A stretch of DNA of 7,056 nt, from NCBI GenBank assembly GCA_018970825.1, contig JAGWVP010000165.1, positions 1 to 7,056 of the forward strand, given 5' to 3'. The notes beneath the pieces are model-generated. The model was given only the letters and a program-made list of their open reading frames with translations, was not told the DNA's origin and ran no database searches. Each line of letters begins with the position of its first letter. The stretch's first letter is position 1. A program made the translations under genes and the position numbers. Source of the DNA: a bacterium. GTDB lineage: Bacteria; Desulfobacterota; Binatia; UBA12015. Shown here piece after piece: positions 1 through 4,904 of this stretch.

Positions 1-447
1 AGCATGAGCCGGCGTGTGTTCGACGGCGTCGCGATGCTCGCGCAGTTCACGAACGTGCGCGGCAAGCCCGCGATCCAGGACCCGGTGATCCGCGACCGGC
101 TCGTGGCGCTCGAGGCGAAGATCCTGGCCGGCGAGTACCACGGCTACCGCCAGCTCACGATGAGCGCGCGCGGCGAGGAGCCGGGCATGGCGGCGCTGGT
201 CTCGAAGCTCTACTCGACCACGCTCGGCTACGACGTCGCGAAGCTCGCGATGGACGTGATGGGCGACCGCGGGGCGCTCGCGCCGGGCGAGCCGGAGGCG
301 CCGGGCATGGGCATGCTCGTCTCGGCCTACATGTGGTCGCTCGGCGTGCTGATCGCCGGCGGCACCGCGAACATCCAGCGCAACATCATCGCCGAGCGCG
401 GGCTCGGGCTCCCTCGCGACGCGGCCGCGTCCGCCGGGAAGAAGTGA
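1..447 (+). CDS. Acyl-CoA dehydrogenase, C-terminal part (5' end outside window)
   Basis: This is the C-terminal helical domain of an FAD-dependent acyl-CoA dehydrogenase, which introduces the alpha,beta double bond into an acyl-CoA. The frame is open back to base 1, and about 148 residues are visible against a usual 380-400, so the ATG at base 4 is very probably an internal Met and the gene starts upstream. The C-terminal end reads GGTANIQRNIIAERGLGLPR, the family's FAD-contacting signature. In medium-chain enzymes the catalytic Glu lies in a YEGT motif here; this protein has AGGT (Gly119 counting from base 4), so any catalytic base must lie upstream, at the helix-G position used by isovaleryl-CoA dehydrogenase and some steroid enzymes. 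The next gene is a second acyl-CoA dehydrogenase 16 nt downstream, suggesting one operon and probably one heteromeric enzyme. The family is certain; the substrate is not determinable. Confidence 0.9.
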   Translation, partial: SMSRRVFDGVAMLAQFTNVRGKPAIQDPVIRDRLVALEAKILAGEYHGYRQLTMSARGEEPGMAALVSKLYSTTLGYDVAKLAMDVMGDRGALAPGEPEAPGMGMLVSAYMWSLGVLIAGGTANIQRNIIAERGLGLPRDAAASAGKK

Positions 448-463
448 GAGGAGCGGGCTCGCC

Positions 464-1552
464 ATGGATTTCGGACTCTCGCAGGACCAGGTTCTCCTGA
501 AGGACACGATTCGCCGCTTCCTCGACGCCGAGTGCCCGACGACGCGCGTGCGCTCGGTCATGGAAGGGCCGACCGGTCACGACCCCGCGCTGTGGCAGGG
601 GCTCGTCGGGCTCGGCGTGACCGGGCTCGCGGTGCCCGCCGAGCACGGCGGCGCGGGACTCGGGCTGCTCGACCTCGCACTCGCCGCCGAGGAGCTCGGC
701 TACGCGGCGACGCCGGGCCCGTTCCTCGCGAACGCGATCGCCGCGATCGCGATCGCGGAAGGTGGCAGCGACGCCCAGCGCGCGCGCTGGCTGCCGAGGC
801 TCGCCGACGGTTCGGCGATCGGCACCTTCGCCCTCGGCGAGGCCGACGGGGCTTGGGATCCCGCCACGGTGCAGGCCCAGGTGAAGGGCGGACGCCTGTC
901 GGGGAAGAAGGCGCTCGTGCCCGACGGCTCGACCGCCGACGTGCTGGTCGTGGTCGCGCGCGACGAGAAGGGCCCCGGGCTCTTCCTCGCCGAGCGCGCC
1001 GCCTCGGGCGTCGCGACCGGCGACTACCAGGGCGTCGACATGACCCGGCGGCTCTCGCACGTCGCCTTCGAGAACACTCCGGTCGAGGCGATGCCGGGCG
1101 GTCTCCCGACCGCCGGGCGCGCGCGCGACGCGGCGCTCGTCCTGCTCGCGGCCGACGCCTACGGCGGCTGCCGCCGCATGCTCGACATGACGACGACGTA
1201 TTCCAAGCAGCGCGAGCAGTTCGGCCAGATGATCGGGGCCTTCCAGGCGGTGAAGCACCAGGTCGCGAACCTCGCCTGCGAGCTCGAGCCGTCGCTCTCG
1301 CTGTGGTGGTACGCGGCGCACGCCTTCGACGCGATCCGCGACCAGTCCGAGCGGCACGCGGCGCTCGCCAAGTCGCACATGACGGACGTGTACGACCGCT
1401 TCGCGCGCGACACGACGGAGCTCCACGGCGGAATCGGCTTCACCTGGGAATACGACCTGCAGCTGTGGTTCCGCCGCGCGATCTACGACCGCTCCGCCTT
1501 CGGCGACGCGGCTTACCACCGCGAGCGCGCAGCGAAGCTCGCGGGCTGGTGA
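464..1552 (+). CDS. Acyl-CoA dehydrogenase, probable partner subunit
   Basis: A complete 362-residue acyl-CoA dehydrogenase. The N-terminal helical domain carries VPAEHGGAGLGLLD (58-71). A short central beta domain follows. The C-terminal domain has the FAD/dimer signature with Arg250, QFG (252-254) and FQAVKH (260-265), then ELHGGIGFTWEYDLQLW (319-335). The start is ATG 464, with GAGGAG at 448-453. I find no Glu at either known catalytic-base position: there is no YEGT motif near the C-terminus (it ends FGDAAYHRERAAKLAGW), and the helix-G region reads RDAALVLLAADAYGG (221-235). In FadE-type alpha2beta2 enzymes of cholesterol side-chain degradation, one subunit supplies the base and most of the chemistry while its neighbour does not. 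By analogy I infer this is the non-catalytic partner of the gene just upstream. A free-standing enzyme with an unrecognised base remains possible. Confidence 0.93.
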   Translation: MDFGLSQDQVLLKDTIRRFLDAECPTTRVRSVMEGPTGHDPALWQGLVGLGVTGLAVPAEHGGAGLGLLDLALAAEELGYAATPGPFLANAIAAIAIAEGGSDAQRARWLPRLADGSAIGTFALGEADGAWDPATVQAQVKGGRLSGKKALVPDGSTADVLVVVARDEKGPGLFLAERAASGVATGDYQGVDMTRRLSHVAFENTPVEAMPGGLPTAGRARDAALVLLAADAYGGCRRMLDMTTTYSKQREQFGQMIGAFQAVKHQVANLACELEPSLSLWWYAAHAFDAIRDQSERHAALAKSHMTDVYDRFARDTTELHGGIGFTWEYDLQLWFRRAIYDRSAFGDAAYHRERAAKLAGW

Positions 1553-1615
1553 CGGGCGGATTCCCCCGCCCCGGTACCGTCCCGGACCGCAACCCCCTCC
1601 CACGGAGATGACGAG

Positions 1616-2188
1616 ATGCTCTCGCTCGGCGACATCAAGCGACACCAGCGGATCCTGGTCGACGGCGACCCGTGGAGCGTGCTCGAGGTCCACGTGCAGT
1701 CCTCGACCGCGCGCGGCTCGGGCTCGCTGACGAAGCTCAAGGTCCGCAACCTTCGCACCGGGCAGGTGCTCGAGAAGACCTTCCGCAGCGGCGACAAGCT
1801 CGAGGAGCCGAACGTCGAGCTGCGCGCCGTCCAGTTCCTCTACAAGGACGCCGAAGGTTTCCACTTCATGGACACCCAGTCCTACGACCAGTTCGCCCTC
1901 TCCGAGGAGGAGATCGGCGAGTCGGGCGGGTACCTGAAGGACGGCATGGAGAACGTGCGCTCGATCGTCTTCAACGAGCGCGTGCTCTCGGTCGAGTTGC
2001 CGAACACGGTCGTGCTGCAGGTCGTCGAGACGGCCCCCGCGATCAAGGGCGCGACCGCGCAGGCCCAGACGAAGGCCGCGAAGCTCGAGACCGGACTCGA
2101 GATCCAGGTGCCTTCCTACCTCGAGTCGGGCGAGATGGTGGTCGTGGACACCCGCGACGCGCGCTTCGTCTCCCGCGCGAAGTCGTGA
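1616..2188 (+). CDS. efpL: Elongation factor P-like protein, YeiP/EfpL subfamily
   Basis: A 190-residue three-domain EF-P paralogue, the same length as E. coli YeiP. EF-P proteins bind between the ribosomal P and E sites and relieve stalling at proline-rich stretches. The domain I loop reads VQSSTARGSGSL, matching the YeiP pattern IQSPTARGAATL with Arg33 at the same residue number; canonical E. coli EF-P has KPGKG with the modified Lys34. From Gly17 to the RTG motif (47-49) the spacing equals YeiP and is about three residues longer than in EF-P. The domain II/III junction ETAPAIKGATA (143-153) and LEIQVPSYLESGE also follow YeiP. The start is ATG 1616 with GGAG at 1604-1607; the ATG at 1608 is in another frame. 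The alignments rest on recalled E. coli sequences. No EF-P modification gene is visible here, and EfpL is reported to work with an unmodified Arg. Confidence 0.9.
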   Translation: MLSLGDIKRHQRILVDGDPWSVLEVHVQSSTARGSGSLTKLKVRNLRTGQVLEKTFRSGDKLEEPNVELRAVQFLYKDAEGFHFMDTQSYDQFALSEEEIGESGGYLKDGMENVRSIVFNERVLSVELPNTVVLQVVETAPAIKGATAQAQTKAAKLETGLEIQVPSYLESGEMVVVDTRDARFVSRAKS

Positions 2189-2204
2189 GCCCGGGCCGGC
2201 CGCG

Positions 2205-2714
2205 TTGATCCTCACCCGGGACGCGATCCTCGCCGAGATCGCCGCGCGCCGGCTCCGCATCGAGCCCCTCTCGCTCGACCAGGTCGGCCCGGCCTCGATC
2301 GACCTGCACCTGGGCGACCAGATCCGGATCATCGACGGCGGCCCCGAGGTGATCGACGTCGACGACGAGGCGGACTTCCGGACGGTGAGCCGGGTGGCGC
2401 CACTCGTCGAGCCCTACGTGCTGCCGCCCGGCGAGACGATCCACGGCATCACCCGCGAGCACCTGACGCTCCCCGACGACGTGGCAGGCTGGCTCGAGGG
2501 ACGCTCCCGCTTCGCTCGACTCGGCCTCATGATCCACGTCACCGCGGGCTTCGTGAACCCGGGCGTGAGCAACCGGCAGGTGCTCGAGATCAGCAACGTC
2601 TCGAACCGGAAGCTCGCGATCCACGCCGGCACCCGCATCTGCCAGATCGTGCTGCAGCGCACCGAGGGGCGCGCGGTCTACGCCGGTCGCTTCCGCGAGC
2701 AGAACGAGCTCTGA
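2205..2714 (+). CDS. dcd: dCTP deaminase (short form)
   Basis: A trimeric-fold deoxycytidine triphosphate deaminase of 169 residues. It converts dCTP to dUTP, the precursor route to dTTP; some relatives also hydrolyse dUTP to dUMP. Diagnostic segments are GPASIDLHLGD (28-38), LEGRSRFARLGLMIHVTAG (97-115) and VLEISN (126-131). By alignment with recalled E. coli Dcd, Arg100, Ser101, Arg105 and catalytic Glu128 are kept, with the same 23-residue Arg-to-Glu spacing. The usual aromatic/Gly loop (DPGWEG type) reads NPGVSNRQ here. It is about 24 residues shorter than the 193-residue E. coli enzyme, ending soon after the Gln147 region. The start is TTG 2205: no ATG or GTG lies in frame between it and the preceding stop region, and MILT fits the family N-terminus. 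No clear Shine-Dalgarno precedes it, so translation may depend on the gene 16 nt upstream. Bifunctional DCD-DUT activity cannot be excluded. Confidence 0.9.
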   Translation: MILTRDAILAEIAARRLRIEPLSLDQVGPASIDLHLGDQIRIIDGGPEVIDVDDEADFRTVSRVAPLVEPYVLPPGETIHGITREHLTLPDDVAGWLEGRSRFARLGLMIHVTAGFVNPGVSNRQVLEISNVSNRKLAIHAGTRICQIVLQRTEGRAVYAGRFREQNEL

Positions 2715-2753
2715 GGCCCGGCCCGGGCAGGTCGAGGGCCGCGCGACCGCGCC

Positions 2754-2763
2754 GGGGGGGGGG
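2754..2763. repeat. Homopolymeric G10 tract
   Basis: Ten consecutive G lie in the gap between dcd and the small lipoprotein gene, 13 nt upstream of the TTGACA box. Tracts this long can slip during replication, and in some bacteria promoter-proximal runs tune expression. No functional evidence exists here. The run can also pair with CCCCC at 2784-2788, which would place the TTGACA box in a hairpin loop. Tract length may also be a sequencing or assembly error. Confidence 0.8.
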
Positions 2764-2776
2764 CCACGAAAAACAA

Positions 2777-2805
2777 TTGACAGCCCCCGCGCCACCTCCT
2801 ACGAC
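2777..2805 (+). promoter_or_regulatory. Candidate sigma-70-type promoter
   Basis: A perfect TTGACA (2777-2782) sits right after an A-rich patch (ACGAAAAACAA, 2766-2776), the least GC-rich stretch of the neighbourhood and a possible UP-like element. With a 17-nt spacer the -10 hexamer would be TACGAC (2800-2805), matching three of six consensus positions. The expected start of transcription falls at about 2811-2813, on the ATG at 2812, so the mRNA would be leaderless or nearly so. This fits the lack of any purine-rich ribosome site before that ATG. The -35 match is clear and the -10 is weak. Confidence 0.45.
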
Positions 2806-2811
2806 GTCCAC

Positions 2812-3390
2812 ATGACGAAGCACGTGGCACTCCGGTGGCTGCTCGGCGCCGCCCTCCTCGCCGCCTGCGGCAACGACGCCGACAGCGGATCCGTCGGGCT
2901 CTCGGCGAGCGAGATCCCGGTCGCCTACACGCCGCCCGGCGGCTACGGGGACGACTTCCCCGAACCGGTGCTCGCGCGCTGCACCGAGCCGCTCGTCGCA
3001 GGCGCACCCGACCTGCGCGGGATGTGGCAGGTGGTGGGCGTCGAGGTGAACGGAGCTCCCGCCCCCGCCGACCATCCCGCCTTCGCGCACTTCGAGCGGG
3101 TCGAGCAGTGCGGCGACCGGCTGGTCGTGACCGCCGGCGGCATCATCCACGACATGCGCTGCGACGGCACCTTCGAGAACGGCGTGCACGACGTGCTGGA
3201 GCGCGACTACACGACGCCGATCGACGTGATCGCGACCTACGAGGACGGCGTGCACGTGCTGCGCCCGGTCGCGGCGCCGGGCGTCGAGGTCACGCGCCGC
3301 CGCGACGGCGCGCAGATGATCTGGAAGTACCTGACGTTCACCGCGCGGCTCGAGCGGCTCGGCCCCCCGGAGATGCCGCCGCCGCGGTGA
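2812..3390 (+). CDS. Small lipoprotein of unknown function
   Basis: A 192-residue secreted lipoprotein precursor that I do not recognise. The N-terminus has positive residues Lys3 and Arg8, a hydrophobic stretch (9-18) and the lipobox LAAC with Cys19. Residues after the Cys (GNDADSGS) make an Asp/Ser linker with no Asp at +2, so outer-membrane delivery is likely. The mature part opens with a Pro/Gly-rich segment, then DLRGMWQVVGVEVNG (67-81). The GxW (70-72) at the start of a predicted strand resembles the first strand of lipocalin-like barrels, and a later strand region (IWKYLTFTARLERL, 170-183) would suit a barrel; this is a weak inference. Three further Cys (57, 100, 117) could leave one disulfide. 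ATG 2812 is chosen because it gives the full signal peptide; it lacks a Shine-Dalgarno. A second lipoprotein gene follows 262 nt downstream. Confidence 0.8.
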   Translation: MTKHVALRWLLGAALLAACGNDADSGSVGLSASEIPVAYTPPGGYGDDFPEPVLARCTEPLVAGAPDLRGMWQVVGVEVNGAPAPADHPAFAHFERVEQCGDRLVVTAGGIIHDMRCDGTFENGVHDVLERDYTTPIDVIATYEDGVHVLRPVAAPGVEVTRRRDGAQMIWKYLTFTARLERLGPPEMPPPR

Positions 3391-3406
3391 GCGCAACCAG
3401 GCTTGG

Positions 3407-3434
3407 CGCCGGGGGGCCAGCGCTCCCCCCGGTG
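3407..3434 (+). terminator. Strong GC hairpin after the small lipoprotein gene
   Basis: Sixteen nt after the stop codon, arm 3407-3416 (CGCC then six G) pairs with 3425-3434 (six C then GGTG). This makes a 10-bp stem with one G-U pair and an 8-nt loop (CCAGCGCT). The position and strength suit an mRNA 3' end. There is no T-run directly after it, only the pyrimidine-rich TCGTCTTCTCTC at 3451-3462, so it is not a classical intrinsic terminator. It may act with Rho or only protect the transcript end. Confidence 0.4.
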
Positions 3435-3442
3435 GCGAATTC

Positions 3443-3604
3443 CCGGCCCGGTCGTCTTCTCTCGAGCGCAGCGGTGGGCCGGAGACCCGCGGCCCCCTCG
3501 CGGGCAGCGACGGCCCTGACCGCTCGGTATCCGATCGGCCCAGGGCCGCCGCTCGAGTCCGGGACCCGAAACCTCCTCGACATCCGTCGCGCTCCCTGAT
3601 GTCG
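3443..3604. other. Intergenic region with consecutive inverted repeats
   Basis: Non-coding sequence between two lipoprotein genes, holding four further perfect inverted repeats in a row without overlap. They are CCGGCCC 3443-3449 with GGGCCGG 3476-3482 (26-nt spacer); CCCGCG 3486-3491 with CGCGGG 3499-3504 (7-nt loop); CGGCCCTG 3511-3518 with CAGGGCCG 3541-3548 (22-nt spacer holding the palindrome CCGATCGG at 3531-3538); and CGACATC 3578-3584 with GATGTCG 3598-3604 (13-nt loop). This could be a structured 5' leader, a small RNA or a set of operator sites. In sequence this GC-rich, short repeats also occur by chance. I see no convincing promoter here. Confidence 0.35.
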
Positions 3605-3637
3605 TCGCCCCGGGCGCGAACCGGGAATGCGTCCACC

Positions 3638-3645
3638 GAGGAGGG
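3638..3645 (+). promoter_or_regulatory. Shine-Dalgarno fixing the GTG start at 3653
   Basis: GAGGAGGG lies 7 nt before GTG 3653, the best ribosome-binding site in the window. It decides between the upstream in-frame ATG at 3599, which would place this site inside the coding region and add 18 hydrophilic residues before the signal peptide, and the internal ATG at 3704, which has no such site. Confidence 0.85.
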
Positions 3646-3652
3646 ACCCGAC

Positions 3653-4900
3653 GTGAAGACGATCGGCACGAAGACCCTACGGACGCCCGCCGCACCCCGC
3701 GGCATGCACTTCTCGACCGCCGCGCGCGCGCTCCTGCTCGGCGCGACCGCGCTCGCGTGGACGGCCGCCTGCAACGACGGCGCCTCGCCGCCGCCCGCCA
3801 TCGTGCGGCCGGTGCTCTTCAGCCCCGAGGGCAACAACCTCTGGGCCTACGACACCGAGCCGCCGTTCGAGGCGCAGCGGGTGAACACGGCGAACCACGC
3901 CTTCGACGACGACCCGCAGGATCCCGGCGACGTCCCGCAGGACCCGAACGGCTGGGACATCAACGGCCAGGTCTGCTTCCGGCGCGAACGCGGCGCGACG
4001 CTCATGGTGAGCGGCGAGGACACCCACCAGCCGGACCCGCCCGCGGGCTGGGGCATCTTCCGCCTCGCCGGTACGAACGTCGGCGACTTCTCGATCGAGC
4101 GCGTCGGACGACTCGTCCCGACCTACCAGCCGACCCCCGACGGGCCCGACAACTTCGGCTGCGGCTTCCTCTCCGACGGCCGCCTCGTCACGACCGACAT
4201 CGGCAACTCCGTGACCGGGGACGCGAACGGGCAGCTCACGATCTGGTTCCCCCCGTTCGACCGCTTCGAGGTGCCGTACTGCAAGATCGACCTGCAGCTC
4301 GCGACCGGCCAGCAGGTCTGGGTGTCTCCCGACGACGACGTCTACGTCGCCTCCCCGCGCCCCGCCCCCGAGCCCGGCGCCACCGCCTCGGGCGTGTTCC
4401 GCTACCGAGGGCCGTTTCCGACCTCGCCCGATGCGGCCGGCGGCTGCGGTCGGACCGACGCGCTCGGCTCGCCGCTCGCCGACGCGTTCCGCAAGGAGAA
4501 GGTGCTCGCGGCGGGCGAACACGGGCTCGTGAGCCCGTCGGGGGTCGTCGGCACGCCCGACGGGCACTTCTTCGTCTCGAGCGTCATCACCGGCGTCATC
4601 AACGAATACGACGCCGACTGGCACTACCTCCGCACGGTGCTCTCGCCGCCCGTGGGCGAGTCGATCGGCGCGACCACCTACTCGACCGGCACGCCTCTCG
4701 GGCTCGCGTTGGGGCACGATGGAACGCTCTACTACGCGGACATCGGCATCGTGTTCCAGGACGGGAACTTCGGCCCCGGGCGGAGAAACGGCTCGGTGCG
4801 CCGCATCGTGTTCACGAACGGAGAACCGGGTACACCCGAGACCGTCGGCTCGGGGCTCATGTTCCCCGACGCGCTGGGGCTCTGGCCGCCCGTCGACTGA
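3653..4900 (+). CDS. Lipoprotein, probable beta-propeller (NHL/SMP-30-like), function unknown
   Basis: A 415-residue precursor from GTG 3653. The signal peptide has a long basic n-region (about 1-25), a hydrophobic core (26-36, with ALLLGATALAW) and the lipobox TAAC with Cys40; Thr at -3 is less usual but tolerated. Asn41 and Asp42 follow. The mature protein has repeated motifs with Gly, then Asp-Gly or Asp-Asp, then a hydrophobic strand ending near Asp: FGCGFLSDGRLVTTD (169-182), VWVSPDDDVYVASP (222-235), GVVGTPDGHFFVSS (297-310) and LGLALGHDGTLYYAD (349-363). That spacing is typical of six-bladed NHL/SMP-30/YncE-type propellers. An Asp/Pro-rich insert (DDDPQDPGDVPQDP, 85-98) might bind cations. 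Cys108, 170, 210 and 265 could form two disulfides. No catalytic set is identifiable; a surface binding or scaffold role is only a guess. Its stop lies 4 nt from that of the convergent efflux gene. Confidence 0.82.
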   Translation: MKTIGTKTLRTPAAPRGMHFSTAARALLLGATALAWTAACNDGASPPPAIVRPVLFSPEGNNLWAYDTEPPFEAQRVNTANHAFDDDPQDPGDVPQDPNGWDINGQVCFRRERGATLMVSGEDTHQPDPPAGWGIFRLAGTNVGDFSIERVGRLVPTYQPTPDGPDNFGCGFLSDGRLVTTDIGNSVTGDANGQLTIWFPPFDRFEVPYCKIDLQLATGQQVWVSPDDDVYVASPRPAPEPGATASGVFRYRGPFPTSPDAAGGCGRTDALGSPLADAFRKEKVLAAGEHGLVSPSGVVGTPDGHFFVSSVITGVINEYDADWHYLRTVLSPPVGESIGATTYSTGTPLGLALGHDGTLYYADIGIVFQDGNFGPGRRNGSVRRIVFTNGEPGTPETVGSGLMFPDALGLWPPVD

Positions 4901-4904
4901 CGCC

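Noticed and set aside
734..756. Three close copies of GCGATCGC, the cyanobacterial HIP1 octamer
   Set aside because: They encode an Ala-Ile repeat inside the dehydrogenase, and similar Ala/Ile codon runs recur in the pump gene, so codon choice explains them.
1554..1579. Stem GGGCGG/CCGCCC (1554-1559 with 1566-1571) and palindrome CGGTACCG (1572-1579) between the second dehydrogenase and efpL
   Set aside because: The stem is short with no following T-run, and no promoter boxes are visible. It could be a weak terminator, but chance is as likely at this GC content.
386..2332. A 648-codon open frame on the minus strand opposite the dehydrogenase and efpL genes
   Set aside because: Its product is Arg/Ala/Gly/His-rich with no recognisable domain, and it lies opposite three clearly homologous genes. 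It is a product of high GC, where stop codons are rare in shadow frames.
2716..2748. Short stems GCCCG/CGGGC (2716-2728) and GGTCG/CGACC (2730-2748) just after dcd
   Set aside because: Only 5 bp each, with no T-run, so they are not supported as a terminator.
3599..3652. ATG at 3599 as the start of the propeller lipoprotein
   Set aside because: It would add 18 hydrophilic residues before the signal peptide and place the strong GAGGAGGG site inside the coding sequence. GTG 3653 is better.
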